Assembly (NCBI GenBank): GCA_022706625.1
Contig: JAKJCD010000129.1
Span: 1-5,179, forward strand
Origin: Bacillota bacterium
GTDB lineage: Bacteria; Bacillota; Clostridia; Peptostreptococcales; Anaerovoracaceae
Length of the DNA: 5,179 nt
Direction: 5' to 3'
The notes beneath the pieces were generated by a model. That model saw only the letters and a program-made list of their open reading frames with translations. It was not told the origin of the DNA and searched no databases. Below are positions 1 to 5,179 of the stretch, in pieces. The translations under genes were made by a program, and so were the position numbers. Position 1 is the first letter of the stretch, and every line of letters starts with the position of its first letter.

Positions 1-3000
1 GGCAGCAGGCGCATCCCCATCGATAAACATGGCCGGCATATGCTTCTTGTGAAGGTCATGAAAGATCAGGCGGAGAGGCTTTCTGTCTTTCGCGGCATGA
101 GCAGCTCTCATTCTTTCATAGATATGGCAAATAACTTGATTTCGGAAATGAAGCAGCACAACAGTTCACCGGAGGCAATAAAAAAGATCATTGGCGAAAT
201 GGAAGAAGACAGCCTGCTCAGGCGCAAGCTCAGCGATATAGCCGTTATTTTCGAAAGCTATGAAGAACAGATAAAAGATAAATATATCGACAACGAAGAC
301 CATCTCAACCTATTTATTTCCGGATTGGGGCAATCATCCATTATAAAGAGTGCCGAATTTTGGATAGCCGGATTCGATTCCTTTACGCCTAAATCGATAA
401 AAATAATAGAGCAGCTGAATCTTTACAGCTTTGGTGTCAACATGGTCCTTACATCCGATGAAGGATCTGAGGATGAAGAGTTGTTTCAGCTGACAAAGGA
501 AATGATGCGGAAACTGGAAAACGCCGCCGGTTCCGGGAATACGGAAATAAAGCGGCTGGAAAAGCCTCTTTCCGTACGGCATTCGGCTATTCTTCATCTG
601 GAAAAGCAGCTTTATGCTAATTCGTTTAAACAGTTTTCCGGAGGAGATGAGGCAATAAGCTTCTGCAGGGCTGCCAATTTCTATAGCGAGGCTGAGACCG
701 CCGCCGCCTATATTATCGGGCTGGTTCGTGATGGCGGACTGCGCTTCAGGGACATTGCCGTAATATGCAACGACATGGATGGCAGGGGGGCTGTAATAAA
801 AAGGGTATTTGATGAATATGAAATAAGCTATTTTATAGATCAGAAACGCCGTACCCTGCATAATCCCGCAATCGCCTTCATTTCAGCCCTGCTTGATATA
901 GCAGGATCGGGATGGGCCTATGAAGATGTTTTTCGCCTCGTAAAGACCGGGTTTTGCCCCATCGATGGGGATGAAGCGGAGGACCTGGAAAACTATGCTA
1001 TCCGCTATCGTATAAAAGGTGCTAAGTGGAAAAAGGATTTTCTATACGGGAAAAAAGAATATGAAGAGGATGAGTTTGAACGCCTTAACGAGAGCCGCCG
1101 GATATTGACGGAGCTTATAAATTCTTATGAAAAGAAGGCCGCCGATGCAATTACGGTGAGAGAAAAGACCACCACTCTTTACGAGTTTCTCAGCAATGAA
1201 GCGGATATGGCAAACAAGCTGGAGAATCTTTGCATAAAGCTTGAAGAGGATTCCCAGCTGGAAGCGGCTATGGAAACCCGGCAGATATGGGAAAGTATTC
1301 TGGGCCTTTTCGATCAGCTTGCAGAGCTTATCGGGGATGAGCCCATCAGCAAAGAGGACTATTCGGCGATGCTCAAGGCAGGATTTGAATCCATTGAACT
1401 GGGTATGATCCCCACCACGATAGATCAGGTAGTCGTCGGGACCATGCAGAGGACCAGGGTGGGACGGATCAAGGCTTTAGTCGTGCTTGGAGCTAACGAC
1501 GGCGTGCTTCCCGAAGCAGCAGGGGAGGAGGATCTGCTCAATCGGGATGAAAGGGCTTTGCTGCTGGAAAAAGAAATACTTATCTGCAAGGATGATGAGC
1601 TTCGCAGCAGCGAAGAAAGGCTTGCCATTTACAAGCAGCTTTCAAGACCTGAGAAGTATCTTTGGATAGGCTATTCCGCCGCCGACATGGAAGGAAAAGA
1701 ACTCAGGCCCTCAATAATATTCGACAGGCTGAGAAAGCTGTTCCCCGATGTCTCAGTTAAAAAAGACCTGAGAAATCAGGACGACCCCATGCTGCTGCTA
1801 AACAGTGCCGAAAGCAGCCTGAAGTTCCTTGCCGAGGCCTTACGAAAAGCAGGAATGGAGGAAGAGGAACCGGATCCTGTATGGAAGGCTGCCTTTAACT
1901 GGTATAAGGAAAAGGATGGCAGAGGGCTTTCATTGATCTGCAGGGGGATAGCTTTTACAAATCGGATGGAAAACCTGGAGGCTTCGCTTGTTGAAAAGCT
2001 GTTTGGCAGACAAAATATGCAGGAACAGCGCATCAGCCCATCCCGCCTGGAGAAATTTTCAAGGTGCCCTTTTGCACACTTTGTGCATTACGGCTTGGCT
2101 CCGAAAGAAAGACGTGTTTTTGAAGTGGCCGGCAGGGAAGTGGGCGATGTGTATCATCGGTGCCTCATGCTGCTATCGGAAAGCCTTACGCTGAAGGGGA
2201 CGCCTTTGAATCATGAAAATTCACCCTGGATGAAGCTCACGAAGGAGGAATGCTCGGCAAAGGTCGCAGAGTTGATGGAAGCAGTTGCGGCAGAATACAG
2301 GGAAGGGGTTCTTGAGTCGGGGGAAGAGGAGAAGTATCGGTCCGGGAGAATGAGGGAGGTTTGCGAAAGAGCAGCCTGGGCATTGGTGGAGCACGTCAGG
2401 CAGGGGCAAATCGATGAAATGTATTTTGAAGAAGCTTTCGGAAGCGGTGAAGGCAGGTTGTTTCCGCCGATCCGCATAGCAGCCGGCGACCGGGAGATCC
2501 TCATTGAGGGGAAAATCGATCGCATCGATGTTCTCCCCGGCGGATACATTAAAATCATTGACTATAAATCCGGAAAGGAAAAGTTTGACGTCAAGGAAGC
2601 CTTAGGGGGCTGGAGACTACAGCTGATGCTCTATTTGAAGGCGGTAACAGCGGGAATGGAGGCTTTGGGCCGTCCGGCAAAGCCCGCCGGAATCTTCTAT
2701 TTTGAGATCGCCGATCCAATGATAGATGTCACCGGGTACAGCGAACAGGAAATAAAAGACAAGTTAGAGTCCGGATTCAGGAAGCTGTTCAAATTGGATG
2801 GCGTCGTTTTGGACGATCCCGCCGTCATTGAGAATATTGCCGGCGAGTTCAGCGGTTTTTCCGAGGTCATACAAGTTCGAAAAAATAAAGAGGGAGTCAT
2901 TACCGGTACTGCCGACGACAGACTGCTCTCGGAGGAAGAGTTTGAAGACTTTCAGACAGCCATGGATGGGGTGATAGAGGAGCTTTGCGGGAAACTGGCT

Positions 3001-3126
3001 GCGGGAGTCATACATCTTCGCCCCAAGAAAAACAAGGATGAAACAGCCTGCAAATACTGTGATTATAAAAGCATCTGCAATTTTGAATTATCCTTTGACG
3101 GCTGCTCTTACGATGTGGTAAAATAA
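1..3126 (+). CDS. addB: ATP-dependent helicase/nuclease subunit B (AddB), 5' end outside window
   Basis: AddB is the nuclease/scaffold subunit of the cytoplasmic AddAB complex, which unwinds and resects double-strand-break ends for RecA loading. The frame is open from base 1 (13 codons before the first ATG at 40), and those codons fit an AddB N-terminal region, so the gene starts outside the window. Roughly 80-100 residues with the Walker A loop are missing; the 1041 visible codons suit a family of about 1150 residues. Counting from the ATG at 40: residues 464-494 form the typical VVVGTMQRTR...LGANDGVLPEA block. The C-terminal PD-(D/E)XK nuclease shows EGKIDRID (D827), DYKSG (D841, K843) and a following Q861. 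Cysteines C676 (RCPF), C1004, C1007 and C1013 (CX2CX5C) match the four 4Fe-4S ligands of AddB, so the nuclease and cluster look intact. addA does not follow. The RexB alternative is less likely because all four cysteines are present. Confidence 0.95.
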   Translation, partial: GSRRIPIDKHGRHMLLVKVMKDQAERLSVFRGMSSSHSFIDMANNLISEMKQHNSSPEAIKKIIGEMEEDSLLRRKLSDIAVIFESYEEQIKDKYIDNEDHLNLFISGLGQSSIIKSAEFWIAGFDSFTPKSIKIIEQLNLYSFGVNMVLTSDEGSEDEELFQLTKEMMRKLENAAGSGNTEIKRLEKPLSVRHSAILHLEKQLYANSFKQFSGGDEAISFCRAANFYSEAETAAAYIIGLVRDGGLRFRDIAVICNDMDGRGAVIKRVFDEYEISYFIDQKRRTLHNPAIAFISALLDIAGSGWAYEDVFRLVKTGFCPIDGDEAEDLENYAIRYRIKGAKWKKDFLYGKKEYEEDEFERLNESRRILTELINSYEKKAADAITVREKTTTLYEFLSNEADMANKLENLCIKLEEDSQLEAAMETRQIWESILGLFDQLAELIGDEPISKEDYSAMLKAGFESIELGMIPTTIDQVVVGTMQRTRVGRIKALVVLGANDGVLPEAAGEEDLLNRDERALLLEKEILICKDDELRSSEERLAIYKQLSRPEKYLWIGYSAADMEGKELRPSIIFDRLRKLFPDVSVKKDLRNQDDPMLLLNSAESSLKFLAEALRKAGMEEEEPDPVWKAAFNWYKEKDGRGLSLICRGIAFTNRMENLEASLVEKLFGRQNMQEQRISPSRLEKFSRCPFAHFVHYGLAPKERRVFEVAGREVGDVYHRCLMLLSESLTLKGTPLNHENSPWMKLTKEECSAKVAELMEAVAAEYREGVLESGEEEKYRSGRMREVCERAAWALVEHVRQGQIDEMYFEEAFGSGEGRLFPPIRIAAGDREILIEGKIDRIDVLPGGYIKIIDYKSGKEKFDVKEALGGWRLQLMLYLKAVTAGMEALGRPAKPAGIFYFEIADPMIDVTGYSEQEIKDKLESGFRKLFKLDGVVLDDPAVIENIAGEFSGFSEVIQVRKNKEGVITGTADDRLLSEEEFEDFQTAMDGVIEELCGKLAAGVIHLRPKKNKDETACKYCDYKSICNFELSFDGCSYDVVK
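3095..3124 (+). promoter_or_regulatory. Promoter of the tRNA-Thr gene, inside the end of addB
   Basis: A -35 box TTGACG (3095-3100) and a -10 box TAAAAT (3119-3124) are separated by 18 bp. A TG at 3116-3117 gives an extended -10 (TGgTAAAAT). The last base of the -10 is the first base of the addB stop codon. The predicted start near 3131 would leave a leader of about 26 nt before the tRNA, a usual length for a tRNA precursor. This would let the tRNA be made independently of addB. The boxes are seen directly; activity is inferred. Confidence 0.6.
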
Positions 3127-3156
3127 GTGTCGCTGAACAAGTCGAATTTTAATCAT

Positions 3157-3232
3157 GCTACTGTGGCTCAGTCGGTAGAGCAGCTGATTCGTAATCAGCA
3201 GGTCAGGAGTTCGAGTCTCCTCAGTAGCTCCA
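3157..3232 (+). tRNA. tRNA-Thr, anticodon CGT
   Basis: A complete 76-nt cloverleaf is present. The acceptor stem GCTACTG/CAGTAGC is perfect (7 bp). The D stem is GCTC/GAGC with loop AGTCGGTA. The anticodon stem GCTGA/TCAGC carries loop TTCGTAA with anticodon CGT at 3190-3192, which reads the threonine codon ACG. The T stem is AGGAG/CTCCT with loop TTCGAGT. The discriminator is T and the CCA end is encoded (3230-3232). G1-C72, C2-G71 and anticodon G35/U36 agree with known threonine identity elements. All stems are paired, so the gene looks functional. It lies 30 bp after addB and is followed directly by a terminator hairpin. Confidence 0.97.
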
Positions 3233-3271
3233 ATAAAAATGCCCCTTTGATTTGAGGGGCACTTTTATTGG
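3230..3271 (+). terminator. Intrinsic terminator of the tRNA-Thr unit, probably bidirectional
   Basis: The inner stem TGCCCCT (3240-3246) / AGGGGCA (3255-3261) has loop TTGATTTG and is followed by C and TTTT (3263-3266). An outer 9-bp stem, CCAATAAAA (3230-3238) paired with TTTTATTGG (3263-3271), extends it with a single A/C mismatch between the two stems. The A-tract on the left and T-tract on the right mean it could stop transcription on either strand. The outer stem begins with the tRNA CCA triplet, so tRNA 3' end and terminator are physically merged. Confidence 0.88.
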
Positions 3272-3425
3272 AATTGCGCAGTTGGGTGACCACCGACGAG
3301 TAGTACGCAGGGGAGAGCTCTTCCCCTGCACAGAGTTGCGTAGCAACGGAGTACAGCTTTAGGGGTGACAAGGTTGCAGGACCCGCCATCGCATACATGC
3401 TGGCATAGCTATTAGGTTGTTTTTT
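3272..3425. other. Hairpin-rich non-coding element of unknown function
   Basis: This stretch is clearly more GC-rich than the DNA to its right. Seen directly: an 8-bp hairpin GCAGGGGA (3307-3314) / TCCCCTGC (3322-3329) with loop GAGCTCT; a second hairpin GTTGC (3335-3339) / GCAAC (3343-3347) with loop GTA; GTAC at 3303-3306 and again at 3351-3354, which could pair to close both into a three-way junction; GGGTGAC repeated at 3284-3290 and 3363-3369; overlapping small palindromes GCATacATGC and ATGCtgGCAT around 3391-3406; ATAGCTAT at 3405-3412; and a T6 run at 3420-3425. A 79-codon frame crosses it on the minus strand but continues through the terminator into the tRNA, so it is not accepted as a gene. 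It may be a structured RNA or a dispersed intergenic repeat; which one, and which strand is active, cannot be told here. No family is recognised. Confidence 0.4.
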
Positions 3426-3538
3426 GCTAATCATCCTTTAGCGAAAGATGTAAAAGTTCCAGAACACCTGGTTTCCGGAAAAGGCATTGTGAATTATTAG
3501 AGATTTAATAACTGGCCGATTTTGACCAGTTTATCTTA

Positions 3539-3565
3539 TAATCTGCAGTTAATGCTTGCAGATTA
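3539..3565. repeat. Perfect 9-bp inverted repeat
   Basis: TAATCTGCA (3539-3547) and TGCAGATTA (3557-3565) are exact reverse complements separated by 9 nt. No T-tract follows on either strand, so it is not a standard intrinsic terminator. It could be a protein-binding site or an RNA hairpin. It shares no sequence with the two 26-bp palindromes just downstream. Confidence 0.55.
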
Positions 3566-3576
3566 CAATTCCCTGA

Positions 3577-3602
3577 TCATTTTGTTGATCTCAGCAAAAT
3601 GA
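3577..3602. promoter_or_regulatory. Putative operator A, 26-bp palindrome
   Basis: Two 12-bp arms, TCATTTTGTTGA (3577-3588) and TCAGCAAAATGA (3591-3602), pair at 11 of 12 positions around a 2-bp centre. The half-site TCATTTTGYTGA recurs in the second palindrome centred 55 bp downstream. A symmetric site of this size suits a dimeric DNA-binding protein. AbiEi-type antitoxins are known to repress their own promoters by binding paired inverted repeats, so the downstream gene product is the first candidate ligand. That link is inference. Confidence 0.5.
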
Positions 3603-3631
3603 CCACAGTGGTTATATTATAAGTATCCAAG

Positions 3632-3657
3632 CCACTTTGTTGAGGCTAATAAAATGG
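3632..3657. promoter_or_regulatory. Putative operator B, imperfect 26-bp palindrome related to operator A
   Basis: Left arm CCACTTTGTTGA (3632-3643) and right arm CTAATAAAATGG (3646-3657) flank a 2-bp centre. The reverse complement of the right arm, CCATTTTATTAG, matches the left arm at 8 of 12 positions. The left arm differs from that of operator A at only two positions, and AAAATG falls at the same place in the right arm. The site ends about 31 bp before the -35 box of the operon promoter. It is weaker than operator A, as expected of a low-affinity partner site. Confidence 0.45.
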
Positions 3658-3688
3658 TGAAAGATATCTTTTAACATATATCACGCAA

Positions 3689-3717
3689 TTGACTTTTTAC
3701 GCATAAAGTGTTATTGT
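3689..3717 (+). promoter_or_regulatory. Promoter of the AbiE-like operon
   Basis: A -35 box TTGACT (3689-3694) and a -10 box TATTGT (3712-3717) are separated by the optimal 17 bp. Transcription would start near 3724, leaving a leader of about 55 nt before the ATG at 3779. The surrounding DNA is AT-rich. This is the best sigma-A-type promoter in the intergenic region and faces the antitoxin gene. Confidence 0.6.
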
Positions 3718-3728
3718 AATGTCAATAA
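3711..3728. promoter_or_regulatory. Inverted repeat over the -10 box and start site
   Basis: TTATTG (3711-3716) and CAATAA (3723-3728) are perfect 6-bp arms separated by 6 bp. They cover the -10 box and the predicted transcription start, where a bound repressor would block RNA polymerase. The arms are AT-rich, so chance occurrence in this background is possible. Confidence 0.35.
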
Positions 3729-3760
3729 TAGCAATATAAATAGCTCATAATAATAACAAA

Positions 3761-3769
3761 AGAAAGGAG
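3761..3769 (+). promoter_or_regulatory. Ribosome binding site of the antitoxin gene
   Basis: AGAAAGGAG lies 9 nt before the ATG at 3779. It is a strong Shine-Dalgarno match at good spacing and fixes that start codon. Confidence 0.8.
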
Positions 3770-3778
3770 CCCTTATCT

Positions 3779-4423
3779 ATGGAACGTCTCACTTATGGCG
3801 AGTTTATCACGAATAAAATAGCCGACATCCCCTATGGTCAGGCTTTTCAGACTGACGTCATAGCCGAAGCAATGGCTGAAGAATATAAAGTCCCTGTCCA
3901 TAAAGCCAAACCGATTACCAATGTCACCTTGAAGCGCTTAGCGGACAAGGGCTTGATTGAGCGTTTCCAAAAAGGCGTTTATTATCGTGCCAGGCAGACA
4001 GTCTTCGGCACGGCTCGCCCGAGCAAAGAACTGATTGAGGCGCAGCTGCTTACCCGCCGCGGCGATGAAATCATTGGCTATGAAACAGGATTTTCTCTCA
4101 TGAACAAAATTGGATTGACAACACTCGTCCCCGCAAAGCGTGAGATAGCCACCAATGCCTATCGTAAAAATGTAGATGACAGATTCATTATTGTCAGGAA
4201 ACCGGTAGTTACTGTCAACGCCGGAAACTTCCGCTATCTGCAGTTTCTTGACGTCATCAGAGATTTACCGGAGGCTCATGTCGATGCGGAAAATCCTAAA
4301 GCATTGCTTCATGCCTTTGCGGAAAGAAATGAATTAGATACAGTAAAAACCCTGACATATGCTAGACAGCATTATCCACAGAAGACCCTGCTGGGTCTGG
4401 TTGATGTGCTGGTGGAGAGGTGA
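3779..4423 (+). CDS. AbiEi-type (DUF6088-like) winged-helix antitoxin
   Basis: The 214-residue protein resembles AbiEi/DUF6088 antitoxins, which neutralise an AbiEii nucleotidyltransferase toxin and repress their own operon. Residues about 1-72 read as a winged-helix DNA-binding domain: a helical segment (GQAFQTDVIAEAMAEEY), a recognition region (ITNVTLKRLADKGLIERF) and the wing F-Q-K-G-V-Y-Y-R at 63-70, a hallmark of the family. The rest, starting at the GTARPSKE stretch, matches the layout of the DUF6088 C-terminal part, with YETGFSLMNKIGLTTLVP in its conserved middle. There is no signal peptide or membrane segment, so it is cytosolic. A strong RBS supports the start. It overlaps the toxin gene by one base (TGATG), implying coupled translation and a two-gene operon under the promoter at 3689-3717. 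Length is usual for the family. The family call rests on motif recognition; antitoxin function is inferred from family and neighbour. Confidence 0.85.
   Translation: MERLTYGEFITNKIADIPYGQAFQTDVIAEAMAEEYKVPVHKAKPITNVTLKRLADKGLIERFQKGVYYRARQTVFGTARPSKELIEAQLLTRRGDEIIGYETGFSLMNKIGLTTLVPAKREIATNAYRKNVDDRFIIVRKPVVTVNAGNFRYLQFLDVIRDLPEAHVDAENPKALLHAFAERNELDTVKTLTYARQHYPQKTLLGLVDVLVER
4414..4420 (+). promoter_or_regulatory. Ribosome binding site of the toxin gene, inside the antitoxin's last codons
   Basis: GGAGAGG sits 8 nt before the ATG at 4429 but only 2 nt before the alternative ATG at 4423. Spacing therefore favours 4429 as the toxin start, adding or removing only Met-Asp. Confidence 0.6.
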
Positions 4424-4428
4424 TGGAT

Positions 4429-5179
4429 ATGAAGCTGCATAAAGACAAGGACGCTTTTCAGGCGCTGCTTTCGGTAATAGCAGAAAAGACAGGAATCAGG
4501 GAGGATATCATCGAGAAAGATTACTATCTTACCCTGCTTCTTTCCGAACTCGCTTCATGGCAAGCGGAACTGCCTGTGTACTTCAAAGGCGGTACTGCAT
4601 TATATAAAGCCATCGGAAGTCTGAAAAGGTTTTCAGAGGACATAGACCTGACGGTTGAAGTACAAGATTGCTCGAAATCTCAGGGTAAAAAGAGACTGGA
4701 AACTGCGGCTAACGGCTACACTTCTCTGGCCAGGACGAGTGACAAAACAAGAGAGATTAATGCCAAAGGGAGCATCACCAGCGTTTATGAATATCAGCCG
4801 GTGACGAAAATCGATGCTGATGATTCCCTGCAGAGATTCGGATACGTAAAAGTTGAAGCGACTTCCTTCACGGTAAGCGAACCGGTGGAGTCCTTAATGG
4901 TCTCGCCCTTGCTGTATTCGAAGGCAACCGCTGAACAGCAGAGCATCCTCCATGATAACTACGATGTGTTTCCTTTTGAAGTCAAGACTATCAAAATGGA
5001 GCGCATCTTCTCGGACAAGATTCTGGCGGCGGAGTTTTATTATCAGCGGCAGATGCTGTTTGATGTGGCAAAGCATTTATACGACCTGACTTTGTTGATG
5101 AACACCAAAAGAATCGCCGCCCTTGTCGCCAAGCAGGATGAACTCTTGAAAATGCTTGAATATAAGCGCCGCGAGGAAC
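4429..5179 (+). CDS. AbiEii/AbiGii-type nucleotidyltransferase toxin, 3' end outside window
   Basis: 250 codons are visible without a stop; the frame leaves the window open, and family members are usually about 280-310 residues. AbiEii proteins are DNA polymerase beta-like nucleotidyltransferases, some shown to modify tRNA and halt translation; they act as the toxin of type IV abortive-infection modules. Numbered from 4429: the catalytic motif has FKGGTAL (G54, G55, T56) followed by RFSEDIDLTV with metal-binding D71 and D73. Later comes KMERIFSDKILA with K197, then AKHLYDL (H216, Y218, D219), the family's C-terminal signature. The N-terminal EKDYYL block (about 26-31) is also typical. All expected motifs up to the edge are intact, so it looks active. 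It overlaps the antitoxin gene if the ATG at 4423 is used. Its targets cannot be read from sequence; tRNA is inference from studied homologues. Confidence 0.88.
   Translation, partial: MKLHKDKDAFQALLSVIAEKTGIREDIIEKDYYLTLLLSELASWQAELPVYFKGGTALYKAIGSLKRFSEDIDLTVEVQDCSKSQGKKRLETAANGYTSLARTSDKTREINAKGSITSVYEYQPVTKIDADDSLQRFGYVKVEATSFTVSEPVESLMVSPLLYSKATAEQQSILHDNYDVFPFEVKTIKMERIFSDKILAAEFYYQRQMLFDVAKHLYDLTLLMNTKRIAALVAKQDELLKMLEYKRREE

Larger units (their letters stand above)
3426..3778. other. AT-rich intergenic region upstream of the AbiE-like operon
   Basis: No convincing gene or RNA gene is seen here. Besides the operators, hairpin and promoter listed separately, it contains the perfect palindrome TTTCCGGAAA (3472-3481), a 6-bp inverted repeat AACTGG (3510-3515) / CCAGTT (3526-3531), and ACCACAGTGGT (3602-3612). 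Isolated TATAAT-like boxes occur at 3537-3542 (plus) and at 3621-3616 (minus), but neither has a usable -35 at normal spacing. The density of inverted repeats suggests regulatory DNA for the downstream operon, possibly mixed with the edge of an insertion. Confidence 0.5.

Noticed and set aside
334..861. 175-codon minus-strand frame inside addB
   Set aside because: It is fully opposite a well-supported coding region with conserved AddB motifs, has no family resemblance, and is a shadow frame.
3213..3232. Possible attachment site at the tRNA-Thr 3' end
   Set aside because: No second copy of the T-loop/acceptor sequence and no integrase are visible in the window; a flanking repeat further right cannot be excluded.
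3405..3425. T6 run as a terminator of a plus-strand small RNA
   Set aside because: The nearest palindromes end several bases before the T-run and no stable stem abuts it.
3195..3434. 79-codon open frame on the minus strand with protein-like composition
   Set aside because: It runs through the terminator hairpin and antisense into the tRNA, its AAAGG sequence is directly against the ATG, and no family is recognised. The frame is better explained by the structured element it crosses.
3616..3621. TATAAT on the minus strand as a divergent promoter toward the structured element
   Set aside because: No acceptable -35 at 16-18 bp and no extended -10; a perfect hexamer is expected by chance in such AT-rich DNA.
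4894..5076. 60-codon minus-strand frame in the toxin gene
   Set aside because: It lies opposite conserved AbiEii motifs and has no supporting signals.

Overview
The window reads as a chromosomal segment of a Gram-positive, Clostridia-like Firmicute. This is inferred from an AddB-type helicase-nuclease subunit with four cluster cysteines, AGGAG-type ribosome binding sites, A-tract/T-tract intrinsic terminators and moderate GC content. Species cannot be fixed from this sequence alone.

Layout: (1) 1-3126, the 3' nine-tenths of addB, open at the left edge. (2) 3095-3271, a compact stand-alone tRNA unit. A promoter buried in the last codons of addB is followed by an intact tRNA-Thr(CGT) with encoded CCA and a long terminator hairpin whose stem reaches back into the CCA. 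(3) 3272-3425, a GC-richer, hairpin-rich non-coding stretch of unknown nature that ends in a six-T run. (4) 3426-3778, AT-rich intergenic DNA full of inverted repeats. It holds two related 26-bp palindromes 55 bp apart, then a good sigma-A-type promoter with a further inverted repeat on its -10 box. (5) 3779-5179, a two-gene operon overlapping at TGATG. It encodes an AbiEi/DUF6088-type winged-helix antitoxin and an AbiEii-type nucleotidyltransferase toxin, which runs off the right edge.

The left part is housekeeping DNA repair (double-strand-break end processing) and translation. The right part is an accessory type IV (AbiE-like) toxin-antitoxin or phage-defence module placed just downstream of a tRNA gene, a common site for acquired DNA. 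The most interesting material is the regulatory architecture upstream of the AbiE-like operon: four copies of one half-site, consensus YCAYTTTGTTGA, arranged as two palindromes. The unexplained structured element behind the tRNA is second. addA does not follow addB in this window, which is unusual for Firmicutes.
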